A stretch of DNA of 64,000 nucleotides from an uncultured Lactobacillus sp. (GCA_910589675.1 CAJUTO010000002.1:1-64000), one strand, 5' to 3'. Positions 43,736 to 53,647 are shown, counted from the stretch's first letter. Translations and numbers: made by a program. The notes: generated by a model from the sequence alone, not told the origin.

Positions 43736-45139
43736 ATGCAACAATTTGGTGTTATTGGACTTTCCGTAATGGGGAAAAACCTTGCTTTAAATGCTAGAAA
43801 TCATGGCATTTCAGTTTCTGGTTTTAGTATTGATAAGCCAGAAGTTGACGCTTTTGCTAAGTATGAAGATGACAAATTAAAAGCTTATGATTCATGGGAA
43901 GAATTTGTTAATTCACTTGAAAAGCCTCGTAAGATTTTGATCCAAATTATGGCGGGTAAACCAGTTGATCAAACTTTACAAAAATTACTTCCACTTCTTG
44001 ATAAAGGTGATATTTTAATTGATGGTGGTAACTCTAACTTCCACGATACCAATCGTCGCTATCACGAAATGGAAAAGCATGGTATTCACTTCATTGGTAT
44101 GGGTGTTTCTGGTGGTGAAGAAGGAGCTTTAAATGGTCCTGCTTTAATGCCAGGTGGAGATGAAGAAGCTTATAAGGAAGTTGCCCCAATTCTTGAAAAA
44201 ATGGCAGCTAAAAACAAAGAAGGTAAACCATGTGTAAGTTACATGGGGCCTGAAGGCGCAGGTCACTATGTAAAGATGGTTCATAACGGTATTGAATATG
44301 CCATTATGCAAGAATTTTCAGAAGTCTACAACTTGCTTCGTGATGTCGCACATAAGAGCGATGATGAAATGTCAGAGATTTTTGACGAATGGAATCATGG
44401 TTTAGTTGAGGCTTACTTGAGTGAAATTACCTCTAAAGTTTTGGCTCAAAAAGATGATTTAACTGATGATCATATTATTGATCATATTCTAAATGTTGCT
44501 TCATACAAGGGAACCGGTAACTGGATGCTTGAAGATGGGGTTGCTCTCGGCGCACCAGTAACTGTGGTTGCTGAAGCGGTTATGGCTCGTTTTATGAGTA
44601 AGCAAACCCACTTGGCTCTTAAGAATGGTGCTAAGCCTACTAAGTTTGAATACAAGGGTGAAATTCCAGATAACTTAGTTGATGAATTTGGCAAAACTTT
44701 ACAATTAGCTCAAGCTGTAGCCTATGCTCAAGGTTTCCAACAATTAACTATGGCAGCTAAGGCATATGATTGGGACTTAAGATACAAGTCCATTGCTCAA
44801 AACTGGGAAGCAGGTTGTATCATTCGTTCTGCAATGCTTAAAGATATTGAAAATGCCTACTCAGATAACAAGGAATTAATGAACTTGTTTGAAGATGACT
44901 ACTTTAGAAACTTGATGGAAAAGAATCTTCCATCATTGAGAAAGTCAGTTGAGTTTGCTACTAAAGCTGGTGTACCAACTCCAACTTTAAGTGCGGCACT
45001 TAATTACTTGGAATCAATCTTCAATCCAAACTTGCCAGCTAATATGATTCAGGGTCAACGTGATTATTTCGGTGCTCACACTTACCAAAGAAATGACCGT
45101 CCAGGTACTTTCCATACTGAATGGTATGAAGAAAAATAG
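43736..45139 (+). CDS. gnd: 6-phosphogluconate dehydrogenase (decarboxylating)
   Basis: This 467-residue enzyme of the oxidative pentose phosphate route makes ribulose-5-phosphate, CO2 and NADPH. The Rossmann motif is GVIGLSVMGKNLALN. DGGNSNFHDT, MGVSGGEEGALNGPALMPGG and the catalytic GHYVKMVHNGIEY follow. The C-terminal helical domain ends with RDYFGAHTYQR. ATG 43736 follows CGGAGGAAAATAT. An in-frame TTG at 43718 lies before this site. The stop is followed after one base by a perfect parS-like palindrome. Confidence 0.96.
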   Translation: MQQFGVIGLSVMGKNLALNARNHGISVSGFSIDKPEVDAFAKYEDDKLKAYDSWEEFVNSLEKPRKILIQIMAGKPVDQTLQKLLPLLDKGDILIDGGNSNFHDTNRRYHEMEKHGIHFIGMGVSGGEEGALNGPALMPGGDEEAYKEVAPILEKMAAKNKEGKPCVSYMGPEGAGHYVKMVHNGIEYAIMQEFSEVYNLLRDVAHKSDDEMSEIFDEWNHGLVEAYLSEITSKVLAQKDDLTDDHIIDHILNVASYKGTGNWMLEDGVALGAPVTVVAEAVMARFMSKQTHLALKNGAKPTKFEYKGEIPDNLVDEFGKTLQLAQAVAYAQGFQQLTMAAKAYDWDLRYKSIAQNWEAGCIIRSAMLKDIENAYSDNKELMNLFEDDYFRNLMEKNLPSLRKSVEFATKAGVPTPTLSAALNYLESIFNPNLPANMIQGQRDYFGAHTYQRNDRPGTFHTEWYEEK

Positions 45140-45140
45140 T

Positions 45141-45156
45141 TGTTACACGTGTAACA
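45141..45156. promoter_or_regulatory. parS-like site (perfect palindrome)
   Basis: TGTTACACGTGTAACA is fully palindromic and fits the degenerate ParB site TGTTNCACGTGNAACA. Confidence 0.55.
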
Positions 45157-45187
45157 GAAAAAGGACTCCAGTGGAGTTCTTTTTTGT
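45157..45187 (+). terminator. terminator of gnd
   Basis: GGACTCC-AGT-GGAGTTC (one G-U) is followed by a T-run. Confidence 0.75.
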
Positions 45188-45258
45188 TTGCGGTAATTAT
45201 GATAATAGCCATTTTTTGAGGTAGAATAGTTATGTATTTTTATGAAAGTGGAGAAAAA

Positions 45259-46812
45259 ATGAAAAGGGATAATACAACTACTCTCAAGTTGCTGGTTGAA
45301 GCAATTATTGTGGGGATTTTTACTGGTTTAGTAGTAGGACTTTTTAGATTTGGAATTGAAAAAACATCTGCATTTTGGTTGGATTTATTTAAAAAAGCTC
45401 ATCAAAATGCAGTCTGGTTTGTAGCAATTGTAATTGGGTTTATCATTGTAGCCGTAATTGCAGGATATTTTGTTAAGCAATACCCACATGTTGGAGGGTC
45501 CGGAATTCCCGAAGTAAAGCTGGAATTACAAGGAAAACTGTCCGTAAAATGGTTTCCGATTCTATGGCGTAAATTAATTGGAGGAATTTTAGTAATTGGA
45601 ACTGGACTTTTCTTAGGACCAGAAGGTCCCTCTTTGCAACTAGGTTCTTCAATTGGACAAGGGGTTGGAGAAGGATTTAAACAAACAAAAACTAATTCCC
45701 GGGTTTTACTTGCAACTGGTGCTGCCAGTGGTCTGTCGGCGGCTTTTGGTGCACCGCTGAGTGGGGCGCTTTTTGTACTAGAGGAAGTTTTCCATAATTT
45801 TTCTCCTCGTGTTTGGTTAAATGCGTTGGCAGGCGCACTAGCATCAAACTTTGTAGTTTCTAACTTTTTCGGCTTGCACCCATCTTTAGCCATTTCCTAC
45901 AATCATTCTTTTCCATTGCCTCTCTACTGGCATCTGATTTTGTTGGGACTATTATTAGGGATTTTAGGCCATATTTATAAATTAGGATTATTTAGTTTTA
46001 AGAATGTCTATAAAAAAATAACTATTATTCCGCGTTGGCTTCACGGTTTGATTCCATTGGCAATTTTAATTCCGATTGCTTATTTCTGGCCCCTTATCAC
46101 TGGTCCAGGTAATCGTTTGATTTTGTCACTTTCAGACACGATTACAACGCAAGGCTGGATTACAGTAAGGATGCTGGCCCTATTCTTTATTTTGAGAATT
46201 TCATTTTCAATCGTGTCTTATGATTCAGGTTTACCAAGTGGCATTTTCTTGCCGATTTTGACTATGGGAGCTTTAGTTGGGGCAACCTATGGAACTTTTA
46301 TGGTTCAACTTGGTTTAATGCCCGCTAAACTAGTGGTTAACTTGGTAATCTTTTCAATGGCTGGCTTGTTTGCCGCAATTATTAGAGCTCCATTTACAGC
46401 GATTATTTTGATTACTGAAATGGTAGGGTCTTTACTACACTTAATGCCACTTGCGGTTGTAGCTTTTATTGCTCTATTGGTTGATGAACTTTTAGGTGGA
46501 CGGCCAATTTATGATAGTTTAGCTGAAGCCATGCAGGGTAAGAATGGTGTCGCAAAAGCTTCTGGTCATGAGGATCAATTAACTGTTCCTGTTTATGAAA
46601 GCAGTCAACTTGTTGATGAAAAGGTGGCGGATATTAGTTGGCCTAAAGATACTTTAGTGAAGTTGATTCGACGGGGGAGTGAGGAAATTATTCCTAATGG
46701 TCAAACAACGATTGCTGCTGGCGATATGTTAGTTTTGGCCGTTGATTCAGGCCGGCGAGGTCAAGTTTATGATGAGATGCGAAAGTTACAAGAAGTAGAA
46801 CTGGATGGATAG
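45259..46812 (+). CDS. ClC-family chloride channel/antiporter with TrkA-C domain
   Basis: This protein is 517 residues from the chosen ATG. It has about 12-14 membrane helices with the ClC selectivity motifs GGSGIPE (about residues 78-84), GLFLGPEGPSLQLG (gating Glu, about 118) and GLPSGIFLP (about 330). The cytosolic TrkA-C-type domain covers about residues 440-517 (VADISWPKDTLVKLIRRG, GDMLVLAV). The gating glutamate suggests H+/Cl- exchange, as in acid-resistance ClCs. ATG 45259 was chosen for its GTGGAGAAAAA site. An ATG at 45232 lies just after a probable -10 (TAGAAT, 45223-45228). Confidence 0.88.
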   Translation: MKRDNTTTLKLLVEAIIVGIFTGLVVGLFRFGIEKTSAFWLDLFKKAHQNAVWFVAIVIGFIIVAVIAGYFVKQYPHVGGSGIPEVKLELQGKLSVKWFPILWRKLIGGILVIGTGLFLGPEGPSLQLGSSIGQGVGEGFKQTKTNSRVLLATGAASGLSAAFGAPLSGALFVLEEVFHNFSPRVWLNALAGALASNFVVSNFFGLHPSLAISYNHSFPLPLYWHLILLGLLLGILGHIYKLGLFSFKNVYKKITIIPRWLHGLIPLAILIPIAYFWPLITGPGNRLILSLSDTITTQGWITVRMLALFFILRISFSIVSYDSGLPSGIFLPILTMGALVGATYGTFMVQLGLMPAKLVVNLVIFSMAGLFAAIIRAPFTAIILITEMVGSLLHLMPLAVVAFIALLVDELLGGRPIYDSLAEAMQGKNGVAKASGHEDQLTVPVYESSQLVDEKVADISWPKDTLVKLIRRGSEEIIPNGQTTIAAGDMLVLAVDSGRRGQVYDEMRKLQEVELDG

Positions 46813-46849
46813 AAAAAAGAAGTATTTCTTAGGAAATACTTCTTTTTTC
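46813..46849 (+). terminator. terminator of the ClC gene
   Basis: GAAGTATTTC-TTAG-GAAATACTTC is followed by TTTTTT. Confidence 0.85.
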
Positions 46850-46959
46850 TTGAAACATAATTTAAAAGTGTTATAAATACTATGCCTATATATTATTCAT
46901 ATAGACAAATGCTTATAATAACTAAAGATTTAATTATATGAAATGAAGGGAGAATATTA

Positions 46960-47925
46960 ATGGCAACATTTCTATCATCTGTATCGAGTGTAGTAGTTAT
47001 CGTACTAATTATGCTCTTAGGTTATGTTTTAAGAAGAGCAGGTTGGCTTGCAGATTCATTTTCAGGTAATATTTCGAAATTAATTACCCAAATTGCATTG
47101 CCGGCATCAATTTTCATTTCTGTACAGAATAACTTGACTAGAGGAAGTCTGTTAAACCTCTTTGAAGACTTACTCTTACCATTTATTGGAGTTGTTATTT
47201 CCTATGTAGTTGCTTTTATTTTAGTTAAAGTAATTAAAGTAAAAGTTGGTCGTCGTGGTACATTCATCAACACCATTGCGAATGCAAATACTATCTTTAT
47301 TGGGATGCCATTAAACATTGCTTTATTTGGGAATAGGGCAATGCCATATTTCTTGGTTTACTACATTATCAATACAGTTTCTACTTGGGCATTTGGGGTA
47401 TTCCTCATCAAAAATGATGATCCAACTTTAGTGGCTCAAGAAAAGAAAGAACACAAAATTGAATGGAAGAAAATTTTACCAATGCCATTAGTTGGTTTTA
47501 TTGTAGCGGTAATTTGGCTTTTGACTGGTTGGGAATTACCAACTTTTGCAAATCAAACCTTTACCTACATTGGTAACTTGGTTACTCCTCTTTCATTGAT
47601 TTATATTGGGATTGTTTTAGCTGATTCAGGTATTAAAAGTGTTCACTTTGACAAAGATACCGTTATAGCGCTATTGGGACGTTTTATTTTAGCACCAGCT
47701 GTTATGATCTTCTTAGTGAAAATTGGTGCCCCAGCCTTAAAGTTAACGGTGCCATCACTAATGGGTCAAACATTCATTGTTCAAGCTGCAACACCAGCTT
47801 TATCAGTGCTACCAATTTTGGCTAATGAAGCTCATGGCGATGTTGATTATGCAACCAACGTTGTAGTTTTGAGTACACTATTATTTATCGTAGTTGTACC
47901 TGTATTAATGCTTATTGTTGGCTAA
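46960..47925 (+). CDS. mleP: auxin efflux carrier (AEC) family transporter, probable malate permease
   Basis: This 321-residue protein has ten membrane segments in two five-helix halves. The family region ITQIALPASIFISVQNN precedes a cytosolic charged loop (EEKKEHKIEWKK-like, about 165-175). FIVQAATPALSVLPILANE lies in the crossover. AEC members in malolactic loci carry malate/lactate. The convergent MleR-like regulator and adjacent malolactic enzyme make that substrate likely. Its last 14 bases overlap the 3' end of the LysR gene on the opposite strand. Confidence 0.78.
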   Translation: MATFLSSVSSVVVIVLIMLLGYVLRRAGWLADSFSGNISKLITQIALPASIFISVQNNLTRGSLLNLFEDLLLPFIGVVISYVVAFILVKVIKVKVGRRGTFINTIANANTIFIGMPLNIALFGNRAMPYFLVYYIINTVSTWAFGVFLIKNDDPTLVAQEKKEHKIEWKKILPMPLVGFIVAVIWLLTGWELPTFANQTFTYIGNLVTPLSLIYIGIVLADSGIKSVHFDKDTVIALLGRFILAPAVMIFLVKIGAPALKLTVPSLMGQTFIVQAATPALSVLPILANEAHGDVDYATNVVVLSTLLFIVVVPVLMLIVG

Positions 47926-48802
47926 ATGGCTGTTTAGTAAGGATATCCCACAACTCTTCTTCTTTAGCAGTCATGATATGATTTTCTCGCGTAGCTGCAG
48001 CTAGGATAAATTCCGGTTGATTTGCATCTAGGAGGGGAATCGACACTACATCATCGTGCTTAGTAATAGAAAGGGTAGTAAGATAGGAGATCCCTAAATT
48101 TTGAGCTACTAAACTTTTAACCACCATCACATCGGGACTGCGATAAATTGTGTTAATACTGATTTTGCTTTGTTTAAGCATTCTGTCTAAAGCGCGGGTA
48201 TGAATATAATCGCTGCTTAATCCAATAAAATTTTCGTTAGCGATTTCTTTAAAAGAGATCGCTTTTTTGTGAGCTAAAGGATGTTTTTTGCTGACGATAA
48301 TATTCATGGGATAATGCTTAATGATTTTAAGGCGAATTCCTGGTTCAGGATTAACTTTTGTTAAACCTAGCATTGAAAAATTAATATGCCCATCTAGTAA
48401 AAGATGGTAAAGATCATATGAGCCATTTTCAATTACGTTTAACCGATGAAGAATTCCTTTGTCCAGCAATGTTGGCACGAGAGTAGGAAAATAATTTCTG
48501 CCGATAATTGGAGGAAGGCCAAAAGGAATAGTGGCTGATTCATTTTGCTTGATTTCCTCTTCGGCAATTCTTAATTCATTTAAAATTGACTGAACATGCT
48601 CATCAAATTGCATTCCCACGCGAGTAATAATAATACTTTTGTGTGATTGATCTCTAATTAAAAAAGTTGTGCCTAATTTATTTTCTAAACGTTTAACGGC
48701 AGCAGTGATAGTTGGTTGACTGACACCAAATTTCTCAGCTGTTTTGGTGTAGCTCTTTAAATTTACCAGTTCATGAAAGTATCTTAAATCTTGAATATTC
48801 AA
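47912..48802 (-). CDS. mleR: LysR-family regulator, probable MleR
   Basis: This is a 296-residue LysR protein. The winged HTH is at about residues 1-60 (MNIQDLRYFHELVNLKSYT, VSQPTITAAVKRLENKLGT). The periplasmic-binding-like effector domain runs from about 90 to 290. It is transcribed away from the malolactic enzyme gene (48928), with 125 bases between them, and is convergent with the AEC permease. That is the typical neighbourhood of MleR, the malate-responsive activator. Naming is by context. Confidence 0.8.
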   Translation of the reverse strand: MNIQDLRYFHELVNLKSYTKTAEKFGVSQPTITAAVKRLENKLGTTFLIRDQSHKSIIITRVGMQFDEHVQSILNELRIAEEEIKQNESATIPFGLPPIIGRNYFPTLVPTLLDKGILHRLNVIENGSYDLYHLLLDGHINFSMLGLTKVNPEPGIRLKIIKHYPMNIIVSKKHPLAHKKAISFKEIANENFIGLSSDYIHTRALDRMLKQSKISINTIYRSPDVMVVKSLVAQNLGISYLTTLSITKHDDVVSIPLLDANQPEFILAAATRENHIMTAKEEELWDILTKQPFSQQ

Positions 48803-48927
48803 TTTTCGTAATCCTCATATAAATAAAACTTTGGTATGTTGCTTTGTTTGACTATAAATTTTTTTGGGTTTTATACTTCTTAATGATACAAGAAAAGCGT
48901 AAGTTAAGACAAACGGGGGACTTTTAA

Positions 48928-50553
48928 ATGGCAAACGCATATAATATTTTAAATGATCCATTTTTAAATAAAGGAACTGCTTTTACTAAGCGTGAAAGAG
49001 AAAGCTTGGGATTAATTGGGACTTTACCAAATAAAGTGCAAACTATCCAAGAACAAGCTAAACGTGTTTATGAACAATATGAGCTTCGTCCTGAAGGGAT
49101 GCAAAAAAGAAAGTTTTTGATGGAAATCTTTAATACTAACCGCACACTATTTTACTATGTGGTTGAGCAACATATTGAAGAACTTTTACCAGTTATTTAT
49201 GATCCAGTAATTGCGCCAGCAATCGAAAAATATAGTGAGATCTTCATGAAACCACAAGGTGCAGCTTTTCTTTCAATCGATAATCCGAATGATGTAAAAG
49301 CCAGTCTAGAAAATGCTGCAGGCGGTAGAAAGATTAAATTGATCGTAGTTACTGATGGTGAAGGAATTTTAGGTATTGGTGACTGGGGTGAAAACGGTGT
49401 AAACATTTCTGTTGGTAAGTTGATGGTTTATACTGCCGCTGCTGGAATTGATCCACGCGAAGTATTGCCAGTTTCACTTGATGTTGGAACTAACAATGAA
49501 ACTTTGATTAATGATCCACTTTACCTTGGTGAAAAGCACGCTCGTGTAACGGGGGAAAGATATTACGACTTTGTGGATAAGTTTGTGAATATTGCTCATG
49601 AAGTCTTCCCAGATGTTTATATTCACTTTGAAGACTTTGGTCGTAACAATGCTACTAAGATTTTGAATAAATATCGTAAAGAAATCCCTGTCTTCAATGA
49701 TGATGTTCAAGGAACTGGAATTGTCTGCTTGTCAGGTGTACTTGGTGCTTTGAATATTTCTAAAGAAAAGTTTACTGACCAAATTTTCCTTACTTTTGGT
49801 GCAGGAACTGCTGGAATGGGAATTGCCAACATGATGTATCGGGAGATGCTGGTTGAAGGGATGGATCCAGAAGAAGCTAAGAAACACTTTTACTTAGTCG
49901 ATAAACAAGGATTGCTCTTTAGCGACACCCCAGGCATTACTCCTGAGCAAAAGCCATTTGTTCGTGATCGTTCAGAATTTAAGAATGCTGATGAGTTGAC
50001 TAATCTTGAAGCAGTTGTTAAGGCTGTTCACCCAACTGTAATGATCGGTACTTCTACTACTCCAGGTGCATTTACTGAAGCTGTAGTTAAAGAAATGGCT
50101 GCTCACACTGAACGTCCAATTATTTTCCCAATTTCTAATCCAACTAAGTTAATTGAAGCAAGTGCTGCTAACTTAATTGAATGGACTGATGGGCGTGCTT
50201 TGGTAGCGACTGGTGTTCCTTCCGCTCCAGTAGAATATAAGGGCGTTACCTACCACATTGGTCAAGCTAACAACGCTTTGATCTATCCAGGATTAGGCTT
50301 AGGAGTGTTGGCAAGTGAGGCTAAACTTGTAACTGACGGGATGCTTTCTGCGGCTGCTCACTCACTTGGTGGAATTGTTGATCCAAACGAAAAAGGTGCT
50401 CCAGTCTTGCCACCTGTTTCAAAGATTCAATCCTTCTCTGCTAAGGAAGCCGTCAGTGTAGCCCAAGCTGCCATCGATGAAAACCTTGTAGCTAAAGGTA
50501 TTACAGATGCTAAAGCAGCGACTGAAAAGATGAAATGGATTCCTAAGTATTAA
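48928..50553 (+). CDS. mleS: malolactic enzyme
   Basis: This 541-residue enzyme decarboxylates L-malate directly to L-lactate and CO2 with NAD+ and Mn2+, consuming protons. Malic-enzyme features are [14 protein letters not shown] (malolactic N-terminus), [26 protein letters not shown] and FNDDVQGTG. The NAD fold is [15 protein letters not shown], with PISNPT near 415. The length matches known MleS/MleA of about 540. It is distinguished from malic enzyme by overall resemblance. It is monocistronic, divergent from mleR. Known role: pH homeostasis and proton-motive force with the malate permease. Confidence 0.92.
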   Translation: MANAYNILNDPFLNKGTAFTKRERESLGLIGTLPNKVQTIQEQAKRVYEQYELRPEGMQKRKFLMEIFNTNRTLFYYVVEQHIEELLPVIYDPVIAPAIEKYSEIFMKPQGAAFLSIDNPNDVKASLENAAGGRKIKLIVVTDGEGILGIGDWGENGVNISVGKLMVYTAAAGIDPREVLPVSLDVGTNNETLINDPLYLGEKHARVTGERYYDFVDKFVNIAHEVFPDVYIHFEDFGRNNATKILNKYRKEIPVFNDDVQGTGIVCLSGVLGALNISKEKFTDQIFLTFGAGTAGMGIANMMYREMLVEGMDPEEAKKHFYLVDKQGLLFSDTPGITPEQKPFVRDRSEFKNADELTNLEAVVKAVHPTVMIGTSTTPGAFTEAVVKEMAAHTERPIIFPISNPTKLIEASAANLIEWTDGRALVATGVPSAPVEYKGVTYHIGQANNALIYPGLGLGVLASEAKLVTDGMLSAAAHSLGGIVDPNEKGAPVLPPVSKIQSFSAKEAVSVAQAAIDENLVAKGITDAKAATEKMKWIPKY

Positions 50554-50589
50554 TCTACTTAAACTTTTACTTAAATATTTGAATAATAA

Positions 50590-50620
50590 AAGACACCCTA
50601 CATTTGTAGAGTGTTTTTTG
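50590..50620 (+). terminator. terminator of mleS
   Basis: CAC.CTAC-ATTT-GTAG.GTG is followed by TTTTTTG. It lies between convergent mleS and the MFS gene. Confidence 0.65.
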
Positions 50621-50625
50621 ATTGT

Positions 50626-51957
50626 CTAATCTTTGTTTGTCATGAATTTTGGTGAAGTTTCTGGAGCCCAAATTAAGCATACAATGAAACTAAATAATAA
50701 TACGCCGCCGCACACTAACATAGCCAAGTTAGCTCCACCATTATGGGTCAAGATTGGGAGCAAAAAGGTTCCGGCTGCGGCACCAATTCTACTAATCGTA
50801 ATACAAGTTCCGACGCCAGTTCCTCGAATCTTGATATCAAATAGTTCTGTTGGGTAAGGATAATCCAATACTAATCCTGATGAAAGAACTATCGCAAAAA
50901 TCGTAAATACAAGTAATTGTAGTTGAGAATTTAAAGGAAATAACGCTAGAATTCCAATCAATATTGCGGAAACTAAGAAATTGCTTACTAGAAACATTCT
51001 CCGACTAGTTCGGTTAAATATCAAAATACCGAATGAAACTCCAACTAAAATTCCGCCGTTATAAATAATACCGGAGATCTTCGGATCATTAATTCCCATT
51101 CCTTTAAGCAGGATAGGGAGAAAGATACTGATACCGAAGAAAGAGAATGCTTGGCAGGCATAGAAGATTCCGCCAACTAGAGTACGACGTAAATATTGTT
51201 TGCTAAAAAGTATTCCCCAAGAAGTGTTTTGATTACTTTTATTGCGCTTCAAAAATCCTTTAGGAATAACCCACTTTCGCCCCATATGTTTTCTAAGAAC
51301 TTTATTTGCTGTTTTGATTTTCCCTTGGCTGGCGAGCCAACTTGGGGATGCTGGTAATCTAAAAATAGACCTAAAAATTGCCGTTATAAGAGCTGGAATG
51401 GCTCCAGTGGCTAAAATTATTTGCCAAGTATGTTTTCCAAATCCAGTAAGATAGGTCCCAACAACATAAGAAGCAATAAAGCCTAAAGTCCAATAAATTA
51501 ATAGGTGACTTTGTCGCTTGCTGTCTTCCCCCTTGGGAAGCCATTCAGTTAAAAGGGCATTTCCGACAGTATAGTCAATTGCAATCATTAATCCAATTCC
51601 AATTCGAATAATGAAAGTGAATAAAAAGTTGCTTGTAGTTAAATGTAACAAAGTTAACCCAGCTAAAATATACATATTGATCATTAATAACTTACGGCGA
51701 CCAATTTTATCGGAAAGCCGACCAATTACAATACTTCCGGCTAAACCAATTAAAGCACCCGCTCCAATTAATCCAGTCCAAAGATCATTTATTTGAATAT
51801 AACGAGCAGCACTGGATAATGCTGTCCCCGAAATACCTAAAGCATATCCACAAGTAATTTGCCCCAAAATAATAGCCATAAAAACTCGCATATGAATGGG
51901 CATTAATGGCGCCTTTTTGTAACTCTTTTTAGTTGTTGTGTCAATTATTGTACTCAT
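50626..51957 (-). CDS. MFS transporter (sugar-porter/organic acid type)
   Basis: This 443-residue major facilitator has 12 membrane segments. The loop 2-3 motif is GRLSDKIGRRKLL (about residues 80-92). In the second half GILIFNRTSRRMF is the equivalent loop. A central cytosolic loop lies near 205-240. The N-terminal ISGTALSSAARYI region and EWLPKGEDSKRQ are like sugar-porter or aromatic-acid symporters. The substrate is unknown. It is monocistronic, convergent with mleS. Confidence 0.8.
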   Translation of the reverse strand: MSTIIDTTTKKSYKKAPLMPIHMRVFMAIILGQITCGYALGISGTALSSAARYIQINDLWTGLIGAGALIGLAGSIVIGRLSDKIGRRKLLMINMYILAGLTLLHLTTSNFLFTFIIRIGIGLMIAIDYTVGNALLTEWLPKGEDSKRQSHLLIYWTLGFIASYVVGTYLTGFGKHTWQIILATGAIPALITAIFRSIFRLPASPSWLASQGKIKTANKVLRKHMGRKWVIPKGFLKRNKSNQNTSWGILFSKQYLRRTLVGGIFYACQAFSFFGISIFLPILLKGMGINDPKISGIIYNGGILVGVSFGILIFNRTSRRMFLVSNFLVSAILIGILALFPLNSQLQLLVFTIFAIVLSSGLVLDYPYPTELFDIKIRGTGVGTCITISRIGAAAGTFLLPILTHNGGANLAMLVCGGVLLFSFIVCLIWAPETSPKFMTNKD

Positions 51958-52065
51958 AAGAAGAGATAAGAATCTCTTTAAAAATACCTCCTTGAAAATA
52001 TTAAATATATGTATACCTTATCAAAAATAAGAATATGATGCAAAATCGTCGTGAAAAGAAAAAAG

Positions 52066-52104
52066 CAATCTTATCAAGTAAAAAACTTAATAAAATTGCT
52101 TGTA
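52066..52104 (-). terminator. terminator of the EF-hand/membrane protein pair
   Basis: AAGCAAT (52067-52073) pairs with ATTGCTT (52095-52101). The A-run on the left gives a minus-strand TTTTTTC tail. Confidence 0.55.
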
Positions 52105-52117
52105 TGTTTTAGTTCAA

Positions 52118-52297
52118 TTAGAACTTATTATTTTTCTTTCTATTAGTAAAAAATTGATAAAACAGAGAAATAATAGATTGGGCTAATAAAGTACCAGCTA
52201 TCCAATAGATAGCCGCATTCATTTTTTGACTAAAGGCAAAATATGTGGCTACGATGTAGCACGCAACCCAGACCATTTTCCAAAATAGTTTAGTCAT
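52118..52297 (-). CDS. small two-segment membrane protein (59 aa)
   Basis: This 59-residue frame has two hydrophobic segments (about 6-22 and 29-48) and a basic NRKKNNKF tail. Its ATG lies inside the last codons of the upstream gene (overlap at 52290-52297), so translation is coupled. I recognise no family. Coupling suggests a partner role with the EF-hand-containing protein. Confidence 0.6.
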   Translation of the reverse strand: MTKLFWKMVWVACYIVATYFAFSQKMNAAIYWIAGTLLAQSIISLFYQFFTNRKKNNKF

Positions 52298-52853
52298 TTT
52301 CGATCATCTCAATTTTTCCACCAGCAATTGGGAGCGTTACATGAGTATCATACCCTAACAAATCCCCTTTAACCGTATCGGGAAGTTCCATACTTGCAGG
52401 AACGCCATGAACGTAGACTACGCGTTTATCTAAAGCGATATCATCAGTACCAAAATCACGCTTAAAGTCTTCTCTTAAAATGTCCATTGGCACATCTTTT
52501 TCATATCTATAATAACCATTGGCGTCGGCCACTGGATAAGTATCGTTTGGAATATCCATATCTTGTGGTGCCTTATCAAAAGGTACCATTGTTGTTCCTG
52601 AAACAGGAGTAGTTTCTGGTAAATCAATGTAGCCGTCATGGTTAGTATCTTGTTCCATTGTCGCAACAATTGCATCTTTCTCATCAGTGAAGCCATGGAA
52701 GTGTTGCCAGTGTTCGGTATTGGCAGGTGTATCAAACATTTCGATTTTTATATGCATAGTGTCGCCATCAATAGTAAATTCCGCAGTTCCGTGAGCACTT
52801 GTACCAATTTTTTCAGCGTTTAAAGGCGCAATATTTGCAATATATTTTCTCAT
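52290..52853 (-). CDS. CHRD-like cytosolic protein with an EF-hand-type loop
   Basis: This 187-residue acidic protein has a beta-rich, CHRD-like N-terminal part (GTAEFTIDGDTMHIKIEMF, HWQHFHGF). DTNHDGYIDLPE (about residues 69-80) follows and has every ligand position of a canonical Ca2+ loop. No signal peptide is present, which is odd for a CHRD/EF-hand protein. The His residues in HWQHFHG could bind metal. The upstream gap carries a perfect FNR-type box shared with the divergent Crp/Fnr gene. The function is unknown. Confidence 0.6.
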   Translation of the reverse strand: MRKYIANIAPLNAEKIGTSAHGTAEFTIDGDTMHIKIEMFDTPANTEHWQHFHGFTDEKDAIVATMEQDTNHDGYIDLPETTPVSGTTMVPFDKAPQDMDIPNDTYPVADANGYYRYEKDVPMDILREDFKRDFGTDDIALDKRVVYVHGVPASMELPDTVKGDLLGYDTHVTLPIAGGKIEMIEND

Positions 52854-52959
52854 TTATGAAAACCTCTTTCCATTAGCTGTTAACTTTACACCTTTATCAT
52901 ACAAGGAATAGAAGGAAAAGTGTCTTTTCACGCCTTATGATTGAGAAAAATAAACTTGC

Positions 52960-52983
52960 TATAATTAATTTGATCTAAATCAA
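52960..52983 (+). promoter_or_regulatory. extended -10 and FNR-type box of the Crp/Fnr gene
   Basis: TGC-TATAAT (-10 at 52960-52965) is followed by TTGAT-CTAA-ATCAA (52970-52983), an exact FNR-type site. Placed at about +1 to +12 it should repress, i.e. autoregulation. It may also act on the divergent gene at 52853. Confidence 0.65.
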
Positions 52984-52999
52984 GAAAAGAGTGACTAAA

Positions 53000-53647
53000 A
53001 TGACAAAACATTCCCCGTTAGCTTGTTTGAGTAAAGCGGAATTATTTAAGGATTTACCTAAGAATTTACGTGAAAAACTAGTGACGATTTCTACGCACCA
53101 GGAGTATTTCCCAAAAGGTAGTTTAATTCGCCAACCTTTCGATGGTAAAGATGGGATGCTAGTGATGGATAAAGGCCACGCTAAAATATATAGCTTAAAT
53201 GAAGATGGCAAAGAAACAGTCCTCGGTACTTTGAATAAAGGGGATTCAGAAGGCCAGGAGCATCTTTTTAGTGATGAAAATCAAGAAAATTATATTCAAG
53301 CCACGACTGATACTTGGATATGTTCGATGACCCGCAAGGATTTTCAAAATTTGCTTCAAGAAACCCCAGGATTAGCTTTACGCTTATTGAATAGTTTTGG
53401 GAGAAAGCTAGTTGCAGTAGAACAAAATGCTATTCGACGTAATTCTATGGATGCCAAAGAGCGTATTATGGCACATTTAGAGGATTTATCTAAAAAACAA
53501 GAAGCCAATGTTGTTACCTTAGAATTGAAGAAAAAGGATTTAGCTAGTTTGTTGGGGATAACGCCGGAAACGTTAAGCCGAAAGTTAAAGGAACTAGAAA
53601 ATGAAAATCGAATTGAGGTAAAAGGTAAGCAAATCAGAATTCTGTAA
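53000..53647 (+). CDS. Crp/Fnr-family transcriptional regulator
   Basis: This is 215 residues. The N-terminal cyclic-nucleotide-type beta-roll (about 15-120, GMLVMDKGHAKIYSLNEDGKE) is followed by the dimer helix (about 125-150). The HTH is at about 168-200, with DLASLLGITPETLSRKLKELE. The recognition helix has the E..SR pattern of FNR (ETLSR), which reads TTGAT half-sites, and exactly such a site lies 16 bases upstream. Only one N-terminal Cys (LACLS) is present, so an Fe-S cluster of FNR type is unlikely. ATG 53000 was preferred to GTG 52991. Confidence 0.88.
   Translation: MTKHSPLACLSKAELFKDLPKNLREKLVTISTHQEYFPKGSLIRQPFDGKDGMLVMDKGHAKIYSLNEDGKETVLGTLNKGDSEGQEHLFSDENQENYIQATTDTWICSMTRKDFQNLLQETPGLALRLLNSFGRKLVAVEQNAIRRNSMDAKERIMAHLEDLSKKQEANVVTLELKKKDLASLLGITPETLSRKLKELENENRIEVKGKQIRIL

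Noticed and set aside
45402..45893. Minus-strand frame of 163 codons in the ClC gene
   Set aside because: It lies entirely opposite the conserved ClC selectivity motifs and has no ribosome site.
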